NCBI GenBank assembly: GCA_021404565.1
Contig: JAAWWF010000026.1
Span: 186,001-250,000 of the forward strand
DNA from: Roseivirga sp.
GTDB lineage: Bacteria > Bacteroidota > Bacteroidia > Cytophagales > Cyclobacteriaceae
DNA length: 64,000 nt
Reading direction: 5' to 3'
The translations under genes and the position numbers were made by a program. Below are positions 26,481 through 35,500 of this stretch, one piece after another. The stretch's first letter is position 1. Every line of letters begins with the position of its first letter. The notes under the pieces are model-generated. The model was given only the letters and a program-made list of their open reading frames with translations. It had not been told where the DNA came from and did not search any database.

Positions 26481-29400
26481 TTAACTGTTTTCAAAAGTGT
26501 GTTTTCCGAGATCAACTTGTATTTCTCCATCAGAGAAGATTGCAAGCGGTGGCACATAGCTGTCCTCATCTGCCAAGTTGTTTTCATTCATTATATAGAT
26601 ATACTGGTCACCTACTTCTATATCACCTGCTGTCTCAATTGACATTGATAGTATTTGAAAATTTTCATCTCGTGCCAGTTTATTCAGCATATTGTAGTTT
26701 CCTCCAAGCCCCTCAGCTTCATCTATTGGCATAATTTTGATACCGCGTCTGTCTTGGTTCTTGATTAACGATAATCGTGCTAAACCAAGAAGGGCATTTC
26801 CTGTGTATGTTTGTCCTTGGCTACCTGCATTAGCTAGACCGCTTTGTAACTTTAGCTCAAAATCAAGATCGAAATATGATTTCGGGTCCAAAAGTTCTTC
26901 GGGTGTTGCCTTATGACTTCCACGTTCAGCTTTGAACGCCTTGAGCATCATGTCATGAATGTCAATTTCATTTTTTAGGCTTTCGAATATCCCAAAGTTG
27001 TTAAGTTCTTCTGTTAGTTGTTTTCTAAAGGGGGCCATCCACTTTATTGGGAAGTCAGTGGAAGACTTATACCTTAAGGATGCTCTATTACCCCCTGTAA
27101 TTGTACGGTTCTCATTTCTCAAATAATGATCAATCTTTAAGGTGATTTCCAGGTATTCGTTGTATTTGTTGTACACCTCGGTTAAAACTCTTTTTAGAAT
27201 TTCAACTTTTCTCGAACCGATTTCTTGCACATCGCGAGTGAGTTTCTCTAATCGATGTGCAATTCTTTCTGGGATTTTATCCTCATCAATTTTAGAGGAG
27301 AAAAAAATTGTAGGAAGTAATTTATGAGCAAGGGCTCCTACATTATACTCCAAAGAATCAGACCCTTCATCGGTATTCTCAACTGCTAGGTCAAATGTCT
27401 TTTTGAATGCTTCTTCGGAACGTATATATTCTTCTGATAGGGCATCATCTGGATTCTCAATGCTGTGGTTCTTGCCAAATTGGCTCTCATCCAAAGGTTC
27501 TCCAAACCCTAAAAAGTATTTATCCTTGGCTCTTTGTACTTTATCAATAACAGTATCTAGCTTTTGGTCTGCTGATTTCAAATCTTGATAACAAGAAGAG
27601 TGTTGAAGTTGAATCTCAGATTTGAGCCTGGATAATTCAAGCAAAGTAAGTGAGGTTAAGCCTAACTTATCCTTTATCTGTTGAACGTTAAGAGGTTTTA
27701 AGCGAGAAGCAACTTCTGTTTCTTCTAACTCAATTGATTTCGATTGAATTATAGCCCTTTTTTGAAGTGTGAATTGGTCAAAATCTTCGCCATCCAATAG
27801 CTTCGATAGCTCTTTGGATGTATTTTTTATTGATGAAGTGAGTCTACTAATTTCACTTTCATAATTCGATTGATTACCCAAGACTTGTTTGAACCTTTTA
27901 TCCAAACTCTTAAAAGCCTCTTCTATTTCGATGCGGTTTTTATAGTGGTTTATAGCACTTTCAACCTCATCTTTAGATAAATATGCGATGTCAGACGGTC
28001 TATATGTTAGCACCTCATCTCTATTCTTGAAAAGATTGATGGCTGACAGTAAATTTTGAAACTCATTCAGTTTTTCAAGTATAAAACTTAATCGATCCAG
28101 TTCATTAGTCTTAGTGTTTAGTTCACTCTCAATCCCACCTTTAAAAGCTTCCAATAAAGACATTACTTCACTTGGTGTACTCTTGTCCAAGATTCTTTCC
28201 TTGACGTATTTAACACGCTCTAAAACTCCATCTAGATTAACCCAGAAATCTGAATCAGATTTATCCTCGAAATTGGGTTTATTGAACAACAAATCAGGGC
28301 TTTTCAAATACCGTTGGACATCCTTTGTAGAATCTCTAGGGAACTCTTGAAAATAGATTAAGAGGCTTTCAACTTCTTTACTTAGCGGAAACTGAAGGTT
28401 ATCAATAGCCCATTTCCCCAAAGATAAAGGGTTATCAAAGTCAGAATAGTTTTTTAATGCTTCTAACCTCTGAATCTCGATTTGTAAATCTTTCAACTTA
28501 GTTTCTAGTTTTTCTAAAGGCCGGTCGCTTTCTAGTAGTGGTTGAAGACTTTCAATTGATAGTCGGATTTTGTTTTTCTCTAAATGCCTCGTAAACTGGT
28601 TAAGCAGATCGGCTTTGAGAAGTTTATCTTTTTGAATATTGTACCATGGTACAAGCTCTTTGATGTCGCCATTGGATTTTTCGAGCCAATCTTTGACCTT
28701 AGTTATGGTCTTCATTTGCCCCTTTAGTGAATCATGTTTTGGTTCAATCTCCTTGATTCGTTGACTTTGACTTACATCTTCTCTTTTTAAAACATCCAGC
28801 CTGGAACGGTGTGCATCGAGTTTCTTTTTTATCTCTAAAGCACTATAAATTTCGGCCTCGCACTCTTGAATTTCGACAGAAAGAAGCTTGATTTTCTGTT
28901 CTGAATATTGATCATCTAATTGTTCCCGCTCCGAACGACATATCGATTCCTTTTGACTCCAGAAAATAACGCTATTGGTCAAAAACTCTGACTTTAACTT
29001 ATTATACTGTTTATTGAGTTCTAATACTTTATCAATTGACTTTTGCTTGCTATTGATTAATTCAATCTCTTTTTGGTAACGGTTGTGCTCAAAGAAGTCG
29101 TTATTGATGGCTTGAATTTCCTCCTTGAACTTTGACTGCAATCTCAAATGGTCATCGTTCCCAAAAAGAAACTTCTTCAATGATTCGGAGTCTGTTTTAA
29201 ATCCTTTCCCCCTCGAAAATGACCTAAGAATACTTGCATAATTTTCAAGTGTTTTGCCCTTATTCAAGTCAAGAGATAGGATTTCATTTCGGTACAGAAT
29301 TCTGTGGAAATCTTTCCTATTAAAGGTTTTCATGTTAAATGAATCCAAATCCTTGATAAGGGTGTCAATAGGTAGTAAGCGATCATTAGGAAGAAGCTCC

Positions 29401-29807
29401 TTGAAGAATATTGGTTTGTTTAGATACGTCAAGTTTTCTTCCCAGTCGTAGCCATTCTGTATAATGAATGGTATGACTTTATTATGAGAACTTTCTATGT
29501 AGGAACCTATCGCGATGTACTTACTCGTGGCTATTTCGATATTTAAGAAAATGTATCCTACACTGTATTTCTTCTTTGCTTGTAGGACCATCCCTTTAGG
29601 GTCTCTAGCTTTATTGCTCTCAGTAGATGACTTGTAAACTGACGAGCCTACTAAAATCAATTGAATCATATCTGCAACCATACTCTTCCCACTCCCACTC
29701 TCGCCACTAAAGTCTGTCCTCAGAGGGTGAAATCTATAATCACAATTAAAATGCTGTTTGATTCCAATTGTAGATAGGCTATATATTCGAGGGTATTTAT
29801 CACTCAT
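26481..29807 (-). CDS. JetC/MksB-like SMC ATPase
   Basis: A 1108-residue SMC-like protein. Walker A is GESGSGKS (residues 35-42) near the N-terminus. Two long charged coiled-coil regions (about 200-450 and 560-850) flank a central non-coiled hinge-like part rich in aromatic residues (about 455-555). The C-terminal head has a signature-like SQGQTYTGNALLGL and Walker B IKIMPIDEAEGLGGN, with catalytic Glu1030. In Wadjet/Mks systems this ATPase dimer extrudes DNA loops. It overlaps the JetB-like gene by 8 bases. The signature departs from canonical LSGGQ, as is usual for MukB/MksB relatives. Confidence 0.85.
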   Translation of the reverse strand: MSDKYPRIYSLSTIGIKQHFNCDYRFHPLRTDFSGESGSGKSMVADMIQLILVGSSVYKSSTESNKARDPKGMVLQAKKKYSVGYIFLNIEIATSKYIAIGSYIESSHNKVIPFIIQNGYDWEENLTYLNKPIFFKELLPNDRLLPIDTLIKDLDSFNMKTFNRKDFHRILYRNEILSLDLNKGKTLENYASILRSFSRGKGFKTDSESLKKFLFGNDDHLRLQSKFKEEIQAINNDFFEHNRYQKEIELINSKQKSIDKVLELNKQYNKLKSEFLTNSVIFWSQKESICRSEREQLDDQYSEQKIKLLSVEIQECEAEIYSALEIKKKLDAHRSRLDVLKREDVSQSQRIKEIEPKHDSLKGQMKTITKVKDWLEKSNGDIKELVPWYNIQKDKLLKADLLNQFTRHLEKNKIRLSIESLQPLLESDRPLEKLETKLKDLQIEIQRLEALKNYSDFDNPLSLGKWAIDNLQFPLSKEVESLLIYFQEFPRDSTKDVQRYLKSPDLLFNKPNFEDKSDSDFWVNLDGVLERVKYVKERILDKSTPSEVMSLLEAFKGGIESELNTKTNELDRLSFILEKLNEFQNLLSAINLFKNRDEVLTYRPSDIAYLSKDEVESAINHYKNRIEIEEAFKSLDKRFKQVLGNQSNYESEISRLTSSIKNTSKELSKLLDGEDFDQFTLQKRAIIQSKSIELEETEVASRLKPLNVQQIKDKLGLTSLTLLELSRLKSEIQLQHSSCYQDLKSADQKLDTVIDKVQRAKDKYFLGFGEPLDESQFGKNHSIENPDDALSEEYIRSEEAFKKTFDLAVENTDEGSDSLEYNVGALAHKLLPTIFFSSKIDEDKIPERIAHRLEKLTRDVQEIGSRKVEILKRVLTEVYNKYNEYLEITLKIDHYLRNENRTITGGNRASLRYKSSTDFPIKWMAPFRKQLTEELNNFGIFESLKNEIDIHDMMLKAFKAERGSHKATPEELLDPKSYFDLDFELKLQSGLANAGSQGQTYTGNALLGLARLSLIKNQDRRGIKIMPIDEAEGLGGNYNMLNKLARDENFQILSMSIETAGDIEVGDQYIYIMNENNLADEDSYVPPLAIFSDGEIQVDLGKHTFENS

Positions 29808-30471
29808 CGTTTGCCTTTTTTAAAATTGCATCAATCTCCGTGATCTGGGCCTCATATAAAGAACGTAGCCTCTCAAAAGATGGCATGTAAGTGAATCGGT
29901 CTTTGAGTTTATCAGAATCCCATTTAATCCACCCAAGGTCATTAAATTTTAGGAACGCCCTCTTAATCACTTCTTCTACTTTAGAGTCGGAAAAATCGGA
30001 GCTCTTATCTCCAATAGCATCTGCAATTAATTTTCTTAATGCTTCCTTTTCCTCTTCATATTCATTGAAGAGCAGTGCGGTGAAACTTGAAACTCTTTCC
30101 AAGTCAATGTTACCATCGAACTTGTACATTTTTAAAAACAACATGCCTATTATGACATGCTCAGTTTTAAGATACTCCCTATTGTCGGTTGGAATTCTTC
30201 CACGATTCCCTTCTTCAAAATCTATGAAGTAAAACGTTTCAAATTCGTTCCCCCCCTTAATCAATATTATTCCGAAAAGGTCGTAGTAGTAAGCCTCAAG
30301 GCTTTCAAAATACTTGTCAATGAACCTAAAGAGTTCACCAGGTAAAGGGTAGTCTCTTTGAATATGTACTCCATTCCGTAAGTGATAATCTAACCCGGCA
30401 AAGACTTTATGGGCCTTGTTGTCAGCAAGGAACAAGTATCGGTTCAAACTTTCTTTATCGACATCTTCCAT
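29800..30471 (-). CDS. JetB/MksE-like KITE subunit
   Basis: 223 residues. The pattern NGVHIQRDYPLPGELFRF, the EAYYYDLFG and FYFIDFEEGNRGRIP strands, and KTEHVIIGMLFLKMYKF fit MukE/MksE/JetB winged-helix (KITE) proteins, which bind the kleisin and regulate the SMC. The second half is helical, with a further winged-helix element (FLKFNDLGWIKWDSDKL). Operon position (after the kleisin, before the SMC) is as in known jetABCD loci. It overlaps the kleisin gene by 28 bases and the SMC gene by 8. Confidence 0.78.
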   Translation of the reverse strand: MEDVDKESLNRYLFLADNKAHKVFAGLDYHLRNGVHIQRDYPLPGELFRFIDKYFESLEAYYYDLFGIILIKGGNEFETFYFIDFEEGNRGRIPTDNREYLKTEHVIIGMLFLKMYKFDGNIDLERVSSFTALLFNEYEEEKEALRKLIADAIGDKSSDFSDSKVEEVIKRAFLKFNDLGWIKWDSDKLKDRFTYMPSFERLRSLYEAQITEIDAILKKANDE

Positions 30472-31775
30472 ATAGCTACGTTGTTAACCATTTCGTCATT
30501 TTGTCTTGCCTGAATGACTTGAACCTTCAATTGCTCACTTTTCACATACCTTCGAACCAATCTATGTGCTGTTTTTACAGCAATGGACAAATTGTCTTTC
30601 GGTGATCGAAGAATTTTAAAGAACAAATCTGTAAACTCTAGAGAGCCATGAATTTGAATGATGTTTTGAGCCTCTTTCGTCCAGAAAGAGACTCTCTGTT
30701 TTTCATACTGCCAAACCTTCGTTTTATCAAGGAGTTTTTGCCTCTTGGAGAAATCGATCTTTCTCTTCTTCGGAGTTGTAATTCTTTTTGGGCCTATTTC
30801 CTTAATGGGTACAATAGTAAACCGAGGTGACAAGGAGGAATTAGAAATGCACTTATCTGGAATTTGATCTGGCAATCTCAAACCTTTCTTCCCTTGAGTA
30901 TCTTTTACGATTTTACTATTGTTGAGCAGGTGATAAAGAAACTTCTCCGATTTCCTATCGTAATCACGCTGATTAAAGTCATAGATGAATTCACGTATTC
31001 GCGGTTTTATTTTCTCAATCCTATTGCTTATTTGTTCAAGTTGGAAGCGGACATTCTGATTGAATTCACGAACTCTTTTTATGTTAATGAGGTTTGAATG
31101 GGCATTGCCTAACTCTAACATTTCGGTCAAGATATCGTCAATCTCATACGTTGATTGAAATGCCTTGGTAAGTTCAATAGCTTGATTCTTTATTATCTCA
31201 AGTTTTACTTCAATAGAAGTCAGAACTTCCATTATTCTTTGGTTCTGATTCTTACTGCGAATTCCTGCTTTAAATTCTCTTACAGATTCAATGACCTGTC
31301 CATCCAATACTTCGATTTGCTCTGCTAGAGTATTATGTCGCCATTCCCACTCATCTTCTATCCAATGTTCAAAACCATTCTCGAGTTTATATTTTTCCTG
31401 GAGTCTGTTTAAAAGCTCGTCAAACCAGCGTTTTATTTTTGCAGGACTATACGCTTCTACAAGTTTCTTTTTAATCCTAATACAGAATTCCAGGGCATAT
31501 TTTTTCAGCCTGTAGACTCTATTTACTTCATCTCTCCACAAAAAATACTCTTGTAGTCGGATGATTAGTTTATTATTCCTTTCATATTCAGTTCGACTAG
31601 AAGGGTTTCCTAAGTCTTTGTAGGTTAATCTTATGGTATCGATTATTTGGTCTTCAGTAAAAGTGTCTTCTCCAAATTTATCGTACAATGAAATGAGTAT
31701 TAACCCCTCGGTCTTTTCGGGAACGAGACTGTCGTAATAGTCCTTTGCTTCTCTGTAAAGGTTAAAACCATCCAT
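30444..31775 (-). CDS. JetA/MksF-like kleisin subunit
   Basis: 443 residues from the ATG at 31775 (MDGFNLYREAKDYYDSL). A longer frame reaches 31892, but its extra 39 residues are hydrophobic and unlike a kleisin. The N-terminal 90 residues look like a winged helix (LISLYDKFGEDTFTEDQII); then long helices and coiled coil (about 150-290) follow. The C-terminal 130 residues contain a second helical domain, as in MukF/MksF/JetA. Identification rests mainly on size, architecture and first position in the operon. There is little direct sequence motif support, and the Wadjet subtype cannot be assigned. Confidence 0.68.
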   Translation of the reverse strand: MDGFNLYREAKDYYDSLVPEKTEGLILISLYDKFGEDTFTEDQIIDTIRLTYKDLGNPSSRTEYERNNKLIIRLQEYFLWRDEVNRVYRLKKYALEFCIRIKKKLVEAYSPAKIKRWFDELLNRLQEKYKLENGFEHWIEDEWEWRHNTLAEQIEVLDGQVIESVREFKAGIRSKNQNQRIMEVLTSIEVKLEIIKNQAIELTKAFQSTYEIDDILTEMLELGNAHSNLINIKRVREFNQNVRFQLEQISNRIEKIKPRIREFIYDFNQRDYDRKSEKFLYHLLNNSKIVKDTQGKKGLRLPDQIPDKCISNSSLSPRFTIVPIKEIGPKRITTPKKRKIDFSKRQKLLDKTKVWQYEKQRVSFWTKEAQNIIQIHGSLEFTDLFFKILRSPKDNLSIAVKTAHRLVRRYVKSEQLKVQVIQARQNDEMVNNVAIWKMSIKKV

Positions 31776-31868
31776 TAAGTAAATAATATAATACTTTAGT
31801 CCTGTTAATCTATCACGGAAGTGGTAATTGAATTGTTTATGTAGAAATAGAGAAATGAAAGCAATACA

Positions 31869-31916
31869 AATGCCACACACATGCGCCAGCAAAGCGTGTC
31901 ACATAAGTGTGCCATT
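31869..31916. repeat. Imperfect inverted repeat at the island edge
   Basis: AATGCCACAC (31869-31878) and GTGTGCCATT (31907-31916) are complementary at 9 of 10 positions, with a GC-richer centre containing ATGCGCCAGC. It lies upstream of the SMC operon and coincides with the change in base composition. It could be a boundary/attachment remnant, an operator or a dispersed repeat. Confidence 0.4.
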
Positions 31917-32020
31917 GCCTTCCCTCCTATGTGGCTAAATGGCCAAACGCTTCTTAGAATAAAATACCTTCTACTAAGAGATGGATGTTGGCTAGATTGT
32001 TAGCCCTGATTCAACATCCA

Positions 32021-32422
32021 TTACTTAAATAACCTATTATCCAGTGAAGGTTTACCACAACCCACCAGTGTCAGTACCAGGGCAAAAACAAAGTAGTTAA
32101 AAGGTAGCTCGGCCTCTCCATAGATTGCCAATCCATGGGCAAAGATTACCGCTATGCTCAAGGTAAAAGCCATCAGGATTGCGCCCAATCGCATCCCCAG
32201 AATAATCATGATAGCCGCTACCAGCTCAGAAATTTGTGAGGCGTAAGCCATAAGTTCTGGCATGGGCCAGCTCATAGAATCGAGATAGCCTGTCAAATCT
32301 GGCATTTTACCACCAAACAGGTAGGAGCCACTATGCTTGATCATAATGGTACCGAGCCATAGCCTGATGATGACCAGGGCTAGATTGGTCGCCTTGAATT
32401 GATGGAGTTGGCGCAATTTCAT
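32021..32422 (-). CDS. DoxX family membrane protein
   Basis: 133 residues with four predicted TM helices. The DoxX pattern includes the N-terminal ALVIIRLWLGTIMIKHSG helix, an ISELVAAIMIILGMRLGA helix and an acidic/aromatic segment before the last helix. DoxX-like proteins are small quinone-associated or redox membrane proteins, often of unclear role. It appears to be a single-gene unit next to the island, on the same strand as the large alpha-2-macroglobulin gene. Confidence 0.8.
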   Translation of the reverse strand: MKLRQLHQFKATNLALVIIRLWLGTIMIKHSGSYLFGGKMPDLTGYLDSMSWPMPELMAYASQISELVAAIMIILGMRLGAILMAFTLSIAVIFAHGLAIYGEAELPFNYFVFALVLTLVGCGKPSLDNRLFK

Positions 32423-32514
32423 ACTTCAATTTAGGCTAGTCAAAGGACATAATAACAGGATTCTGGTAGTTACTCGACAATCTGCCCGTGAAAGAAACAG
32501 GCCTCCCCCTTAAA

Positions 32515-35500
32515 TCACTTATTGCCTATAACCACCCTGATTCCTTCTGAGTGACTTGAAAACTCCGGGGCATACATATTCTGGATGCTGGTGATGCCAT
32601 TGGAGAAATTTCCCTCATTGTTCACCCTTAGGTCATACTCAAATACAAAGATCCCTTTCGGCAGGTACTCAATAAAAAAGTTCGTAGCGGCATCACGTGT
32701 GCTCTCATAATAGCCGAGCCCATCTTGCCATCGATAACCCGAAAGTACATTTACAGGCTCAAAACCCGCTGCCCGCATGTCTTTGAGGTGGATAAATTCC
32801 ATGGACCGGTCAGACCTGAGGACTATTCTGACTCTTATCAGATCACCTAACGCCAGTTCTGTGTTTTCGCCAATTTCTTTCAGCACCTCACCGGAAGCAT
32901 CATGACCGACCAAAAAGAGCTTCTTTTCAAGCGAGAGTGGTCCCATAGCCTGAGTGATCTTGTCAAGGTCTTCGAAGTATTGCCAGTGCAAGCCGCCAAA
33001 TACTACGGTATTGCCTCCATTTTCGATCACTAGATTGGCCATCTCAGGCTTGATATCAGCCGCTTGCCAGGTCTCTTTAAAATAACCTGCCCCCATGGAC
33101 TCTTCACCTATAGTGTCCATGGGTACAGGCTCACCACCCAGACTTACCTTCACGCTATTATTCGGACTTAGCATCCCAAGACCGCCATAAAGCAGTGCAT
33201 AAAGTGCTTCAGTAGTAGCCTTGGTCGACTTCCAGCTTTTGGTACGCTTTTCAGCAAGTAGCCACTGCCTCATTCCATCATGGTAAGTCTGATCGTCCGT
33301 TATTTCCAAAAAGGCCTCGGTCAGTAAAGCCTGGGTTTCTATAGGCGCCTCCCAGTTATACCAGCCCGTTACATTGTTCTTCCAATAGATGCCCTTTTCC
33401 TCATCTACAATGCTGTATTCCTTTAGAGAGGCGATGATCTGCTCGGCCATATCATCATTCCCTTTCTTCTTCGCATACATCGCAATCATGGCCTGAGACT
33501 GAAGGTCCATTTGAAGCCAGTGACTAAAAGCCTGCTTTTCAAAAAACGCTAAGGCTTCAGCCAACTCTTCTGAGGCTTCCCCTGCATTGGTCAGGCTCCG
33601 TGTGTACAGATATTGTATCTGAAAAAAGTCTATGTGCTTGTCGGCCTGATTAAACCCTGGCCGATCACTCAGGTCCTCATACTGCCTGATCAATTCCTTG
33701 TTCATATATGACTGCCCTTTGACAATTATATCCTGAAACTCTGAGCCACCGGTTAGCTTCTTCAGGTGGGCCAGGCCGGCAATAATATGCTGAGTGATAT
33801 AGAGGTTGGGGCGCTCGCTACCGGAAAACCAGGGGAAGCCTCCTGAGCTCAGCTGTATCTTTCTAAGCTTATCGAGTGAGCTTTCAAGCTGCTCTTGCAT
33901 ACGGGCAGACTCAAAGAGCTCAGCCAGACGCTTCTGCTGTTCTGCCTGGCTTTTGGCTTCTCTGAGCCAGGGTGTTTCTTCAATCAGAAGAGCCTTTAGT
34001 TCCTGGTTTTGCTCCAATCTGCTCACAGGAGCCCCGGAAGCAGCCCATTGATCAAATGTATTCCTGATTACAGGAAAGCTTTCTAGCAAATAGCTTCCGA
34101 GTTTGTTGGCATAGTAACGCGCAAAGGTCTGCTCAGCACATTCATAGGGGTACTCCATCAGGTAAGGAAGGTTTTGAACCGCTTCCCAAACCGGATTGGT
34201 AGTCATGGTGAGTGTAAGATTGTGATGCTTAAGAGAAGCCGAGTTTTGGGTTTTAAGCTTGTCAAGGCTGAAGGTTTTGGTGCTATGAGAGCGCGCCCAG
34301 ATAGGCACACTCTCCTGAACCAGCTTCCGGTTAGATAGTACCGGTATTACATTCTCTTCTCCATCAGAAAAATCATTGGTGGCAGCAACAATCTTGTACC
34401 GGATTGCCTGCACCCCTTCAGGAATGCTCAATTGCCATGACAGACTGGTATTGCCATTGGCCACCAGTCGAAAACTTTGATTTGCTGAGCCACTGATCAT
34501 GCCCTCCAAAAGCTTACCCGTCAGCTCATCATAAAGCTCAAGCCGGGCTGTACCATTCATTTCATTGGTGGTCAGACTAGCCAGCTTGGCAGAAAAGGTA
34601 ATGCGATCTCCCTCTCTGAAAAACCGAGGAGGATTAGGCACGATCATCAGCTCCTTTTGGGTTACAACAGTTCGCCTTAAAATGTCTGAAGCCAGCTCTT
34701 TGTTATGGGCCAGCAGTTGAAGGTTCCACCGGCTAAGCGACTCCGGGCTGTCAAACTGAAAGGATACCTCACCCTGACTATTTGTTTTGAGCTGTGGAAA
34801 GAAGAAAGCCGTTTCCTTAAGGTTTGTACGGGTTTTGATTTTGGCTAGCAGGGCACTCTGAGCCGCCATTCCTTTTTTGGTAGTAATGATCAAGGCGCCA
34901 GCTCCGCCCCGCTCTCCATAAATAGCCATGGCCTGAGCTGGGTTTAACAGTTCTGTCGACAGTATTTCTTCTTGCCTGATGGAGGCAACATCAGCTTCCA
35001 CACCATCGATTATTATTAGGCCGGGCATTTCGCCAGAGGTGCTAAATGAATATTTGTAATCTGTATCAGCGTTTCGTGGTGTCCAGTCTTTTGAATCAGG
35101 CCTGGCTCTGTAACTAATCCGGTCTGGCTCTTCTTCAGCCACCATATCAAAGGCTACCTCATACAATTCTTCTTCATCTGGTATCTCCACAAGGTAAAAG
35201 TGATCTGAGGCCTTGTTTCCCGGATTTGTACCATACGGCAGCAGCCTTACCTCCAGATAATTATCATTGCCAACAGTCCATTCAAGGCTTCTATAACCAG
35301 GCTCACTAAAGACTATGCGTTGGCCCGGCTTTGCCTGTAGCTCAAACCTACCTGTAGAATCGGTCTTCACCACTCGTTTGGTATCACGTACAGATACTTC
35401 AACTCCCTTAAAGGGCTGACCGGCTGCATCCATGACTGCCCCTTGAATTATTCCTGAGCGCATTTCCTTCTTAACACTACCGAGCACAAGCCTGGAGCTA

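Larger units (their letters stand above)
22850..31990. other. AT-rich accessory (probable defence) island
   Basis: Between the EreA-like gene and doxX the base composition becomes visibly more AT-rich, and the genes are of accessory type: CheD-like protein, XRE regulator, SMC/Toprim complex, HEPN protein. Genes on either side look like chromosomal core or ordinary genes. No integrase or transposase is present. An imperfect inverted repeat at 31869-31916 lies at the right edge. The island nature is inferred from composition and content. Confidence 0.6.

Noticed and set aside
30444-31892. Longer frame for the JetA-like protein, starting at 31892
   Set aside because: The extra 39 residues are hydrophobic and low-complexity, unlike a cytosolic kleisin, and a good ATG with a natural N-terminus exists at 31775.
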